Shown: piece by piece, positions 26,880-40,400 of the stretch
Numbering within the stretch: the stretch's first letter is position 1
How the letters are laid out: every line of letters starts with the position of its first letter
From: Lophius americanus
Lineage: Eukaryota; Chordata; Actinopteri; Lophiiformes; Lophiidae
Length of the DNA stretch: 64,000 nucleotides
Assembly: GCA_037951165.1 (NCBI GenBank)
Contig: JBBDHG010000024.1
Coordinates: 5,547,001 to 5,611,000 of the forward strand
Reading direction: 5' to 3'
Program-made: the position numbers and the translations under genes
The notes under the pieces: generated by a model
Database searches by the model: none
The model's input: the letters and a program-made list of their open reading frames with translations, nothing else
Told to the model about the DNA's origin: nothing

Positions 26880-27045
26880 GTGTCGCTACAGCAGATCATC
26901 TGTTTCCATCTTGTCCTGTCCTCTGCATGTTTATTTTTTCACACCAACCAACTGCATGTCCTATCTCACACCATCCAGAAACGTCCTCTTTGATCTTCCT
27001 CTTTTTTCTCCTGCCTGGCAACTCCATCTCAAGCATCCTTTTTTA
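26880..27045 (-). mobile_element. Non-LTR retrotransposon fragment (same family as 60.25-60.66 kb)
   Basis: The plus strand carries the antisense of an ORF2 region seen repeatedly in fish genomes. Blocks include GCAGATCATCTGTTTCCATC, CACACCAACCAACTGCATGTCC, a CCATCCAGAAACxTCCTCTTTG block and CTGCCTGGCAACTCCATCTC. The last two recur at 60,246-60,301 in this window in the same order, which shows that the two are related without any outside data. Only a short piece survives. Confidence 0.65.
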
Positions 27046-29654
27046 AAATGTATTGTTTTTTTTAGAAATAAATGAATAAATACCAAGGATACAAGACTTA
27101 ATTTATGTTAAATATACAAAAGTCTTACATCAGGACCAGAACAGAAGAACAACTCTGAGGGCGATGGGATGTATGCTGCCATGAAGGAAGATTAGTTGTA
27201 ACCACTCTGACACCCATTCGTATTTGGCCCTCAGAGCTGTTAAAGGTGTCGGGCCTGTTCACAGGCACTGTGTGTTTCACCAGCCAAGATGGCTTCCACA
27301 TTTTTTCTATCATGATTAATTACGGTTTCTGATGGTAGTACAGTGAGAAAGTGTAAATTATTCCCACATTTTCTTGTGCCCTCCGTTCAGCCACTGTTGT
27401 GTAGGAAGATGCTATTGACGCCATCCATGGATGGCGACCAAAAGGCTTCTACATGGGGTGGCAAACACCAGCGCATATTAAGGGGTGGAAGTTGCGGTGG
27501 GTAGGTAGTTGGCGTGTGGGCTGAACCTAGTCAAGACTGCCAGTTAACAGGGCCAGATTTTCCAGTATGGAAGAGTCTTGTTTCAGTGGGCGATTCTGGG
27601 TGTTGGGAGACTGGGAGAGAGGACTGCCCAGGGCTTGGAAGCTTGAAACTGAATATTTCAAACAGACAAGCACCGTCTGTGTTCCAGTATCACCAGCCCA
27701 CCCGTCTGACAATCGGGGCCATGTCATCAGGCGGGCTCTGAGTAATTCAGAGAGCATTCTTATCACCTTACAAGATGTGGCAATCTCAGACGTCAGAGCA
27801 GTCGGAGGTTCCAGCAGGAGAAGAAACGTTAAAAAAATAAGCAGCACATGGTATGGGTGACAAAAAAAGAACAATAAGATGTTCACTGAGAGGCAAAACA
27901 GTCGGATCACGAACAGCAAATCTTGTAGAAACGCAACCATAATGATGCTCTTTGCTTTGGATCCTCAACAAAATCCACAACAAGTCTTCTAAAACACACA
28001 CTGTGCACAGAGCACTGAAAATCCTTAATTCTGGAGAACTGGTTGAAATAAAATAATTTGTCTGACAGATCATTTTGTGTGTGTTGATATATTTAGCACT
28101 GTCAGAGGGGACATCACAGAGAATGGCACTTGTATCACAATGCAAAAACTGTTATCAGAGGAGGTACAGGTTTATGGTTCAAGGGCTCGTCCATTCATAG
28201 AGAACAGGCTCAGCCTCTCTGCCTGACACACTGATAAAGACAGCACAAATGAAGCAGCTCCACATGTGCATCTTTGCTTCCCCCCAAGGGAATAATATAT
28301 CACCCATCTGAATGCGATACATATTGAATCATTTCCAGCGGTGGTGATTCATTTGAATAAATAAGCCTTTTTTATTTGGCCAACTTGAACTGATACTGAA
28401 ACAAGGAAAACTGAAGTCACATTGTTAGATATGAGGAAGGACAGGTGTTAGTGTTCTATAGGACGTCTAATCCTAATCCCCTTTCAAGTAACAATTAATG
28501 ACTACAGCAATAATCTTTGCATATATGTTATTGCAATTCCTTTTTGATCGTCAACCCAACTGACATAGACCAAATCCAGGAGGATATGTCGCTGCAGAGA
28601 GATAGGATCTTATCCGGGATGTACAAAGGTAAATGCATGGCAATCATTCAACCGACACTCAAAACATACCCTTGACCTGACATATATTTTCAATATGACC
28701 TGAGCAATATTGACAAAAGCTATTCTCAGGAGCTTATTTTTCAAATACGGTTGATCCACAGATGGATGTTCACATGTTAACTGCATTAAATCTTAATGAA
28801 AAATTTAAAAATACTATCCAAGCTTCCTTAACAAAAACTTCCAGTGTCTCCCGCAGAACGCTATGGATGCACAGGAACAGTCCTTCCAAAAGCATCTCCA
28901 AAAATGAAAAATCAGCAGCCTGTGCAATGAGAGGGTTATATACGCTTTCAAGCTAAGAGACATATTCTAACATACACAGACACAAATCCTGTGGAGCTGA
29001 GCAGAGATACCCTACCAGCCCTCCAAGGCACAATTAGGATTTCACGGGGGGAAGAAATCTTCATTCCTGCACACATGAAAAAAGTCCTTTCTCCCTCCTC
29101 ACAACAATATCAACTTTTACTCAAGGAAAAACCTGAAGCACCACTCGATCGGATTTGGACAAAGAAATAAAAAACAAAGCCAGAAAAAAAAAAAAAAATT
29201 TAAGCTGCAGTTGTTAAAGAAAAAAAATATTATGGTTGAGGAAAATCCAGTCCTAAGCTTCCCAGTTCCAATCAATTTCTGCTATTCGCTGTGAAGAAGA
29301 GCAACCACTCATTGTTTGAAGTGCTTGACTGTGTGGAGCTGTGCTACGTTCCACAACCTTATGCAAAGACAGCCTCGGTGTACGAGTTCAACATCTGTCA
29401 GGAATTCAGTCAAACTATAAGAGGTCAAATGCCACAGAGCATTTAATTTCATGAGCTTTCCTACGTTTACAGAAACCTAGTTAGGCATTATATCGTAGTT
29501 AAATCATGCAGCGCTGTGAAATGTGCTCTCCGAAAGAGTAAGTCATCATTTCGTCCTGTCAGTCTTGAGCGGGTAACAAGTACATAGTGGTAAGCCTATA
29601 AGTGGATATAGAAGTGTTTGTGTAAATTTATGAAAAATGTAGATATCTTGCAAT
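27046..29654. other. Intergenic DNA, no gene seen
   Basis: No supported exon. Contains an 18-base perfect palindrome at 27,419-27,436 and poly-A-rich stretches at about 29,180-29,230. Nothing else recognised. Confidence 0.5.
27419..27436. repeat. 18-base perfect palindrome
   Basis: CGCCATCCATGGATGGCG reads the same on both strands. It contains an NcoI-type CCATGG core. No function can be assigned. Confidence 0.9.
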
Positions 29655-30110
29655 GTTACAACCCTTTAATGCCCTCACAAAGGAAACAAGATAAAAATAG
29701 GATTTATTTGCACATTGTATTACTCTGGGTCATATTTAAAAAATCAAATATCTTGGACTCGCAAATTTTACCAGTTGTTTTCCCCATGCATGTTTTTAGC
29801 AATAAAAATCTGATCTATAAAACAATTGAATGATAAAATGTTCGTTTTCATGGTCATTCTTAATTTTTTTGATAATGCATGTTTTCGGAAAACTATTTGA
29901 CAGTTTTTCTACTTTTTATGGTTTTAGCAAATTACAGAATTATCCATAGCCAATTAGCCATAGCCCTTTGTTCTTTAGCATGTACAAGCTTCATATTTTC
30001 ATAGCATAGCGTCATCAAGCTGGGTCATATTATAACAGGTTCAGTCAAGTAGTACACATTGTTCGAAAAGAAATAGTGACTCTAAATGTGCTCAATTAAA
30101 CATTTGAGAA
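29655..30110 (+). repeat. Unidentified dispersed repeat, copy 1
   Basis: Matches 42,580-42,880 in the same orientation. The left blocks are AACCCTTTAATG and a TTTGCACATTGTATTACTCTGGG-like block. The right blocks are GGGTCATATTATA, ACAGGTTCAGTCAA, GAAATAGTGACTC and ATGTGCTCAA. The middle parts differ in length. No protein remnant or terminal inverted repeat is visible, so the class is unknown. Confidence 0.7.
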
Positions 30111-30119
30111 GGAAATTAG

Positions 30120-30290
30120 ACGGTAAAATTTTTTTTATTAATTCCTGGACACACCTAAATTAAATGGGCTCTTTCTTGGCTCCTCCTCCATACTCCCACC
30201 AAGTTTTGTCGGGATCCATCTGGAATCCTTGGTGTAATACTGCAAACATAAACTAACCAACCAACAAATAGGCAGCTGCAAACAAATTCC
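30120..30290. repeat. Possible dispersed repeat tail
   Basis: The sequence ATTCCTGGACACACCTAAAT, with CACCAAGTTTTGTCGGGATCCATC, a TAATACTGCAAACATAAACTAACC-type segment and a CAAAC/CAACC-rich end, resembles a teleost repeat that ends in tandem CAAACAAA. Recognition is from memory and weak. Confidence 0.4.
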
Positions 30291-30794
30291 TATGTGGAGG
30301 AAATCAATTATTTCTTATGAACAATTTATGTTATGGTCATAACACATTATGTTAGTTCTCGTCATTTTAGTTAAATTATTTCATGTTAAAATACCAAACT
30401 ATTGTTTAGTATGCTATCAGCTGTTGAGTAGATGGCCTGCTAAGTATGCAATGTTGTTCAGGAGTGTCATTTTTATCTGACAAAGGGCGCAGCGACATCG
30501 TACTAGGTTCAGCATAGAAGCAGAAAAACTGGTACAAACTTACCGTGATCTTAGCAGCACAAGCCTGTAGGTTACTGGATTACTGCTTTTTGCAATGCTG
30601 AAGGGAACAATGTTGCAGGGGTCCAGCTTCCTTGAGGACAAGGTCTTAGGTGAAAAGACAAGCTCTTTAACCAGGACAGAATGGTGTGAAGGTCCGTCAT
30701 GAAACTGTGAGAATTAGAAAGAGCTGATTGTTTGGATGAACGGTTGTTTGTGGCCCATCAGTGAAAGAGTGAATTTGGTTAAAGGTCCAATGTG

Positions 30795-31440
30795 TACATT
30801 TCTGTGGCATCAAGCAGTAAAGGTCCAGTTTTGCAACTTATTTTACAAATCAGCAAACCGTGGCTATCTGATAAGCTATGTTGGCCTTCATAGCTTATCA
30901 TAATCTAGTAGCCTGTCAACAGATGAGGTTCCTTTAGATAAATATAGGGGGCTGTGACGATGTTATCATTTAGCACAGTAACAAACAACTGAGCGTGTAT
31001 CACAACATCAAAGAAATCAAGCATGAAGACCCAAACTGGAACAGGCGAGGTCAAGGCGGCGAAGGGGCGCTCTGAAGTTCTTTCCGGTGCTGCTGCTGGA
31101 AAGGAGGTTGGCGGCACTGAGCCAAGTTGAATCCGGCAGTCAGACTGCAGGACCCCTCCATTTACCTCTTAACGTTTTATGAGTCTTCATGTTTGCTTTG
31201 ACGGTAAGGTTTGGTACTCCGCTACAGTTTCTTGTTCAAATACAGAAAAAGGATCCATCATTGGTCTAAAAAGTTTTCCACTAACAATGCCCCTCCAGTC
31301 AAAGAGTCTGGTTTGTTCATCCAGGCGTCTGTTCTAACATGGTGGCCCCCATATGAGAGTGAGGACCCGCTACTCGAATATTGTCTTCCATGGAATCAAA
31401 GACATATCCCTAAATTTTTACAAGTGGTGGCTTAACAGCC
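30795..31440 (+). repeat. Degraded dispersed repeat with internal hairpin
   Basis: The left end, AAAGGTCCAATGTGTACATTT followed by GGCATCAAGCAGTAAAGG, and the right part, AACATGGTGGCCCCCATATGAGAGTGAGGACCCGCT, resemble the two parts of a common non-autonomous teleost repeat. A perfect hairpin (12-base arms at 30,869-30,880 and 30,889-30,900, 8-base loop) lies inside. No transposase coding is seen. The class (probably a DNA element) is uncertain. Confidence 0.5.
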
Positions 31441-34400
31441 AACTGTACCAACAGCAGTACGGTGTATTGCTTTGCATCTTAATGATTCAATAAAAGATGC
31501 TCATTGAAAATTTCAACTAGATAAAAAGAAGGAGACACTCTTACATGAGAATCAAAGTGGAAAGTGACATTTCTGTTTCATCCAGCTGTTTTCCATGAGT
31601 GAAGATTATTCTAATAATGATTCTGTAATGACATCGGTAATGCAGTGTTACAGTCCTTCAAGTTTCTAAAACTATAACCCTGAAGATGGATAGTTCCTGT
31701 AAGCCAGTGCGAGTCCTGACTTGTGCTTGATTGGTGGTTGGTAAACACAATGCAGACCCTCCATGGGATCCATAATTATTGATTTAATGTTGGTTCCAAT
31801 CGATGAACAAATAAGAACCAAAATTATTTTTGAACTACACACCCAAACAGAACCCCCCCCCCCAAAAAAATGCTTCTTCAAAAGCTGCGCTGTCCATATT
31901 CCTGGAGGTAGAACGGAAGAGACAGCTTTTCTGAACCAGTAAACCTTTTGCTGCAATATTCAGAACTTTGCTGCTTTAGTCAAATCAGCAGCATCAAATA
32001 AATAAATTAAACCATTCAAAAGCACTATAATAAAACTATTATGTTGTCCACTTATTAAACAGAAATACAGCAAATTCTACCTCTTCAGGCGCTTCAACTC
32101 TCCACCACTGGAAAGATAACACGGCTCTTTGCCCTTGCCTGATTATAACCCTTCTTTTTCAGTCTTTGCACTTCTAACTTGTTTTTTTTTTCTTCCAGAT
32201 AGTCTATTCTTCTTTGCTTGAATAGTGATTTGCTGTCTGACCAACTCACTTTGTTTCTTTGCCCTTACAGAGACACGGTTGTGTAAAAGACACCCGATTT
32301 AGTTCAACATGCATAAAAACCAAACAGCTCGAGAACAACCAGGTGATATTCGTTGATTATGCCCAGTTTTCAGTTGTTGAGGAACTTGTAACGGAGGCGA
32401 GACTTCAAAAACATAAAATCTAAAACCCACTTGAGAGAAACAGTGACAGAGTGTCAACAAAATAATTTAAATACAAGACCTGGCAAGATTGAGACGTTGC
32501 AGTAACTTTTTCATCTTCTGTGCTGAAGTTCAGTGCCACCCTCTGTTCTGACCCTCTGGTATGCAGTAAAGGCATGATATAACATAGCTGAAGCTTAAAA
32601 ATAGATTATTTGATCACCGCAGTAAATATTTCAAGTATCCATTTATTTGATTATTTCTGCCTTTATTTACCGCACATCGTAGTTCTTGTAATTTCTTAGC
32701 TCTTGGATTGCTGGTCAAACAATATAAGCAGAATTAAGATGACACTTTGCCCTTTAAGCAACTGTGATAGATACTGTATATATTGTTCAATATTTGTTTT
32801 GGTTTGTTGGGATTGATTTTAATGCCTTCTCTCGAGATGTAAAAATATTTCAGCAGTATCTGAGCCGGAGACTGGGCAAATGAACAACTGGGAGGCCAGC
32901 AAAGCACAAAGTGCAAGCAGTATCCTGTGAGAATAAAACAGAACCAAAGGATGGCATATAACACATGAAGATGTTTGTTGTTTGTGCCAAACTCAGTTCT
33001 TTCACAAACATTGTCCCCTGGTTTTCCTTTGAATACTTTAATTTGAACGCTAATATAGACATGCTTCACCAAAAACCCATTGTCTACCATGAAAAAATAT
33101 TTAAACATGTAATAAAACATGAGGAAGGTTTGCAAATTTTTATACATCTAATAAATCCCGAAAATTTAAGATCAGGCAATTGTCAAAGCTCTTATCCTAA
33201 TAAAATAAATTATGACTAAACAGACTCAGGCTTCAACTATAATGAGCGTCTCCAAGTTTAAATCTACAGCTCCACTGATGTGATCTGGCAAACCCATTGC
33301 CCTGAAGCCCCTCCATAGAGCATTATGCCAAACAAAGACATGAGAGGCACTTGAATTTGACTGAGACCTTTTAGCTGCCCGGCCAGTGAAGTGGTGTTTT
33401 AAGAAAAGGCACATTGCAACCGTCACTTCTAATTCTCAGATTTGTGTCGCCTCTCAAGAAAAGGTTAAGCACATCGTCTGTCTGAAAATGACCCGATCTG
33501 CAGTCAGGCATGAAGTTGGCACCCAGATAAACCATGCCATCACTGAGCTTCAGTTTTCTCATTATCTATACCTCTCATGACATTCATGGGGAGAAACAAA
33601 GCACCCTACAAACACCTACTCTGTGAGAGAGCTCTTTCAGTTCAGCTCAAAAGCTGAGAGCTCCAAACCTCCACACCACAGTGTGGGCAGTTCTGGCAGA
33701 GCAGTGTGCCTAAGAACACTGACTGAGTGCAACAGTTGGACTAATAACAGAACAAAATACAAAAAAGAAGAAGGAAAATAAAATGGATGCACAGCGGGTA
33801 CAGCCACAGCTCGGCGGCTCAGGAGAAAGGGGATGACTTCTGCCCACCTCTCTCTTATTCAAGAGCAGAAAGATGCCCACAATGCCTCTCAGGTCTTAGT
33901 GCCATGAGGGGCGGTGAGCTCGCAGCTTCAGCCACTTTTCCGGGTAAAGCAAATCACTTTAATATGTTAAGAAGATTAAGCTGGATAAATGTCTAAATAC
34001 ATTTTTTTTGAAAAGCCACATAAATCTGCAATGTTTTTATTTGGGGAGGGGCGGCATGTGAGTCAGTTGAGACGATCAACACAAACCCACCGAAGAGGAA
34101 CGCGATTGGCTAGGGGAAATTGGGCTTATTTGAGATTTTGCATTTTAAGCTTCTTGAATATAAGACCATCCCACCCCTTTCTTATTATTTTTAACACCAA
34201 CCTTTGGGACAACAAAACTATTGGAAAAAAAACACTGGTCGCATGAGCCATGGCTCTTTCAGCGTCACCTTAAGACTCCTAGAAGCTCAGACATGGAAAG
34301 TTAAAGTTTAAGATCTGTAAAGAAAAGTTTGAAAAGGCTTAAAGGATCACTTAAGTTAAATCTTTCACATCAAATTCATTAATTGATGCAAGTACTGCAT

Positions 34401-37400
34401 ATTCTAAACACAAAATGGAATGCTGCCCTTTCTCCTTAGAGAATTAGCATTCGGAGGGTGTCCGCCTGTCAGCTCCCTGTGCTAGAAATTGAGTGTGAAA
34501 ACGGGAGGAAGAAATGGAACAAATAATGTAAAGGGATTAACAAATAATTTGCATAACATTTTCTCCGCTTCCAAACTGCCGGATGAAGGAAATGACAAGG
34601 ATGGCAGTTTTATCATCCCCTGTTCTCAGATCAATCAATGCATCAATGGACTGCTGATTGCTGCTACCATTAGCATCATCTTTTTAATATCAAAAGCAAA
34701 ATGAGTCACCGGTAATATAGCTTTAGAAGGAGGCCCACGGGGTAACTAAACAAGTTGTGAGAAACAAGAATCATCTGATGAAAGACGTTCTCCTTAAACT
34801 TGAATAGAGTGCATCTTTGAGAAGATACTTTGCTTCCAATGTGCCAAATGTGTATTAACCTGTTTTTCTTAAGACTGTCTCCTCATCCAGAGTTAAGACA
34901 ATAAGACCACTTAGGAGATGAAGGGGGTGGCATTATGGAGAGTTAAGCATTGTGAGCAGCCCTGAAGCTGTTCCTAAAGAAGGTGAATCAGAGGATTGGG
35001 ACACAACTGGAACTAAACCCCTGCGCCTGACCACAAATGAGACGCATAAAAACATTTTGGGCAAAGTGCCACTAAGCCAGGCATCTGTGTGTTTAGTAAA
35101 CCTCACACCATCACTTTTAACTTTGTGGTTACTTGCCACAGTTTTTAAAGAAAAAAGGCTGTCAAAAGAAAACAAAAGTCAATTACCCCAGTTTCAAACA
35201 GTAATCCTGTCCGTAAAATCCTGAAAAGTGTCCCCAGCGAACAATTCATTTTCAACATAAATTATTATACAACTGAATCCAAATATATGTTTCAATTTCT
35301 TTCCCAAACTTTTACCAAAGTAGGAGGAACTTGTTTTATATCTTAACATTGGAGGCCTGAAGATACCTAAACTACCGATAACTGTCATCCCCCAAATTCA
35401 GAAGATTGGCGTTTTGATCCCAGCCTTTGGTAACTGTGAGATCTTACAACGCTAATGGTATGTACTTAAAATGGAAAATGCATACATCAGCTCCCTTTAT
35501 TTCAAGGTGATACTTTAAGGGGTCACAGGGCAGAAAAAATCTCCCCCACCGGACAGATCACATGTTAATAAAAGGTAAAAGTTTCTTACAGTGCCAAGGT
35601 GCCAGCGAGTCGACTCCAGATCTTATGCTGATTCCACGGTAAATGTTAGCTTTCTGTGGCTCATATAAATAGAAATTTAATCTTGTATGTTTGTCTAAGT
35701 ATCCACAGCGGCAGATGCACTTCCCATGCAGATTATGAGTGTCTGTTTGAACAGATCTTGCCATCAATGTATATGAACTAACCAGAGAGCATTTCTGTGT
35801 GAATACTGAATAATAATCAGAAGGCAAGTTCATGCCTTATTTTTATTAAAGACTTGCTGCCTCTCTGATTCCCTGCCATTGCCTCCGTACCAAAGCCATT
35901 GCAATTTCATTGTATGCTTGTCACATAATAACAAATAAAGTACTTATTTCATACATTTCTATCTAATTCAGAATTGACATGTGTAGTGCCCAGTGGGAAA
36001 TGTTCATACGATTCTATAGTGGAAATTACAGCGCAGATTGTCTTTCAATCACGTATGGTTGCCTTTTTATTCATCCTTTGGTTCGCTATGTTAAAAAAAA
36101 GATGACATTTCAGCATCTGGTTCAGTCCTGGTATGTCAACTACGTCTATCTCTAAGTGGTCATATATTATAACTTGACCCCGGAATCGACACAAAAAAAA
36201 AAGGTGCATTGAAGTGAATAACCTCATCTTAAGTATATGAAGGTTGGATGATTTTTGACGATGTGTTGAGCCATCTCCTTTCCTCCGAGCTTTTGTCCAA
36301 CAGCGAAAATCCATCATTTTCTATGATGCCGCTGCTTGCTTTGAAACCTGACCATTGTCCTTTGTAAGAGCATCCCAGAGCTTCCGTAATCTGCTCTTAT
36401 CCTCCCATTGATAATAAAATACATTTTCACGGCTATTGAAATCATATTTTACTCACAACCACGGAGCAAAAGTGTTTGCTTCCTACGCTCTTAAAACAAA
36501 TGCGTGGAGATGGAATACGATTCAACTGCAACATCAGGGTTGAAAAAAAAAATTGCTGTCAGTACACAAATGAAGAAGGTTAGTGGGGGGGGGGCTGAAA
36601 AAAATCAGGCAAAGAAGCAGAGAGGACAAATATATAAATAATACAATATAAATGTCTCCTGTGGCATCTCATGTCTGCAAGATGGATATTTGCATGTATC
36701 TTTTTGCACTCAGTCCTGCCAGTTAAGAGTCAAACTTGCGCCTTTAGTGTCCAAGATGCCACAGACGCCTCACAAGGTGCAAATTATTCTTCTCATATGT
36801 GGAAAGGTGGCTAAAGGAGGCTTATTGCTTCTCTTCATTCCACTGAATATGTAGAATAAATCCAGGGCTCCCGGTAGCAGAGGGTTGTAATTCTCTCCTC
36901 CTCGAAAGCTTGCATGAAACAAACATGGAATGTAGTAATGGGCAATGACTGAATGGAGCGCGACACGGGTCAGCTTAACAGGGTGTTATAATGACAAAGG
37001 GGAACATTAGCTAAGGAAATAAACTCCCTGAATCTCGGCCAAATGTGCCGATTTAATCCATCAGAGCCAAAAACACCCACCTGATGACACTGAAAATGCA
37101 ATTAGATGGATATTACAGAACATGATTCACTTGTTGACCCTGGCTGTCACACGTTGGCTCAAAAAAATGTCTGGCCATGATATCTATATTCTACATTCTT
37201 GACTCTTTGCTGAATGAAAACCATTGCCTACTTAAAATAAAATCCCTCTCTCTGTGCTCTCACAACCCGAAGATGAAGATGAGGATCTATCAGGAATCCT
37301 GCATGGGTGGACATGTAGGCTTTCCTAGGAATGACAGGGTCTGCTAAAGAGGAACCCCACCCTCGCATTCTCCAGCATGCCAACACAGTGGAGAGTGGGC

Positions 37401-40400
37401 AGCACTGAGACGGCAGGCTGCCGTGGGCACTGCCAGGCTTAAAGCTGCCCTGTCGTCATCATAGGCTTGCAGAAAAGAACGATGAGATTCACCAAAAAAA
37501 AAAAAAGAGGAGGGGATCGTTGCTTTTAAATCCTCTCTTCAACGCCCCCACATGTTTTAGCAAAGCATAAAAATCATCATTCACAGAGAGAGAGGAAGCG
37601 AGAAAGAAAAAGATAGAGGGAAAAAGAGAGGAAACAGCTATTAGCAGCAGTAAGCAAGCTCAAGAGATCATAGTGAGGCAGCTCTAATCGCAGTAATGGT
37701 TTAAACCCTCATTCCATCCACCAGATGCAAGAAATGTCTACCTCAAAACAAGGCTTTGAAATCCTCCATGTCTAAGAATGTGCCCTGTGGCTACGGTCCT
37801 TACTAAAAAAAAACAAAGAAAACAGCGACTCCAAAACTATTTCTACTTTTGGAATAACACTGAGGTAAAGATAGCTCGTGTGGCCTGTGTCATTTATATC
37901 GTCTACATCGAGGAACTAGACGGCACGCAGGAAGAACAAACAAACACTGGTTCTGGTTCAAACCCCCATCACGACAGATGACTTTCCCCAGGATGTTATT
38001 CTAACAAAAAGAAATGTTCTCGCTTAAGTTTCACCCTCATGTTAAAAAGACTTTATTCTGAAAATCTAAGACGAGATCTTGAAATCCCTTTGTCATCCTA
38101 TTAGTTTGGTAATTATTTCATTCATGGGGTTTTACTTCAGGATTTAGCTACAAAATTAATCCCTATAATAGTTTATGTTAGCAATGGACAAAAATGGTCC
38201 AAAAAGCCCAATCTAGCAATGCATAAAAAAGTTTAAAGAAAAATCTTGACTGCCCCTCAATACAGATCCACTGTAAAAAAAAATAAAGATATCCTCCTTT
38301 AAAATGATGAAATCCATCAGGTAGTTAGGTGGAAAAACATGGTAAAAACTGCCAGTCCCACTCTAAAATATCCTCCAGAACCATTTTACCATTTAATTTA
38401 CTCTTTTTTTTCAAAAATCATTAACTGTAATTAAATTATTTTCTCACTCTTTACAGTTGAATTAAGGTTTGAAAACCATCAGAAGATGATTCATGTTTCT
38501 ACTGCTGTCCTTTGTCAGGTCCAGAGGTTATTTTATGAATAAAGCTACATGAGGACAAACCTCTTCTTTCTTTTAACTTTATGAACATGCTATGATGATT
38601 TTTAATCCTCACAAGAGAATGTGGTCACATCTGTTCAATTCTGTTATATCTTATAAATCTATTTATGTGTCTAATTGTTGTCCTGTTACATAAACCGATT
38701 GCTTCAAAGTGTAGAAGCTTTGTAGTGCCATTACCACTTTTATTAATAGTTCATCACCACACATGTCAAGTTTAGGGGGAATCATTGCTCTTAAGTTTGA
38801 ACACACGGAATTTAGAATATCTTTAGGCCTTTGCCTTTGGTTTTGGTTATGAGAACCTATTGCAGGCCTTTGTATGGGACTGCTGCCCATTGCGCTCCAT
38901 TACAATTACTCAGCAGGCATGCATCCCGTCCCAGTAATGAAGTGGGTGTTGCTGTGGGTGGATTTGAGCATGAGCAGCCACTATTCTGTATTCCTACTAC
39001 TGGGTACAAGGGCTGAATGTCAGACAATAGCAGCAGCGCTGGCAGCATGGCACAGACACAAAAAGCAGGGTTTACCAGCAGACCAAGAACAGAACCACAG
39101 GAAACGATATTTACTCAAGTGTCAGGAGAAATGGAGAATTACACTTCACAGCCCAGTAAATAAAGTTTTTATTGATTTAATCCAACATGTAATCTGTCAT
39201 GCTGTCTGACACTGATTCTGGCAATAGAAGAGAATCATGTAAGACAGCGTTATAGATAATACCACCATAGATCAAACAGAGTTTGGGTAAGAGAAGGGCA
39301 ATTGATCTTGCTCAAGCTAGACTGCTTAGCGCTGGAATTCATAAATTACCTACTAAATCGAGGTGGCGTTCAATTTAAGTTTTCAATTTACAGTGATAGG
39401 ATTTGCTGCGTGATGTGATTTTGTTGTCAGTTTCCGCAGGAGTTCTGAGGATTGGAAACTGTAGCGCTCTCAATTTGTTGCTCCAATTGGAAAACAACAC
39501 ATGAAAATACGCATAAAAAAGTCAACCCTGCATTGGTCACCTGACTGATGCCACAGATGGTATAGCATATATGGTCAACCCGTTTTGTTTGTGATATATG
39601 CATAAATTAGGGCCTGGGCTCTAAAAGCATGTCCTTTGCTTATCATGAGCGCTACATCAGCCTTGTAAACAAATACAATATTGTAACCCAACAACCCTTA
39701 ACTTAAAGAAATTACAATTTAACTACCATTACTAAAATCTAAATGATGGTGTTTTTTTTTTATCTTCCAGAGCATCACTCAAACCGTCACAACTCTTCAA
39801 GAAACTTGCTAAACACAAAACACTTGCTATTAAAGAATTTCATAGTTTCTGTTCATTTTTTTGTTTCCATGGTTACATGTTGAAGTTGGCTCATTCTTTC
39901 GGTGGGGTTTGTCTCAAATGAGGGTTATCTGGTGCACCATTCAAAAGCTAAAAATACTTGTCCATGAAAGTTAATGCACACATCTCCTTTAACTGCAAAG
40001 GTTCCTTTTGATATTTGGTGGATTTTTACCATTTCATGTTCTTTTTTTCTTCTTTGAAAAGTGATGTCTTTTCTCAAATATGCAATACATTAAAAATAAC
40101 TACTTTCTGATTGCTTTTCTTCAATGAATTGCTTCCATGCTCCTATATATGAATTTCATGCTTGTTAAACGTACATTTAAATTCTTTCATGGACCTGGTC
40201 CTCAAAATAATATCAGTCCTACATTTGTGGATGATTGATGTATAAGAATGCACCTCCTGGTCTGCGGAAATTCAATTTGACTCTTAGTGTCATCAAACTG
40301 AGCACTGAGATCTCGCTTCTCAAGTATGAAAGGAAAGTTTTTACTTGAATGAAGTCCTTCAATGGAATGAAGGATGTCACTTATAGTCTTATCTATTTTC

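Noticed and set aside
27527..28145. Minus-strand frames of 137 and 119 residues as a gene
   Set aside because: Composition is random, there are no recognisable motifs or splice pattern, and several overlapping frames of equal length exist on both strands.
32734..33147. 137-residue minus-strand frame as a membrane protein
   Set aside because: The Phe/Leu/Tyr-rich content reflects AT-rich DNA; no start context, family motif or exon structure supports it.
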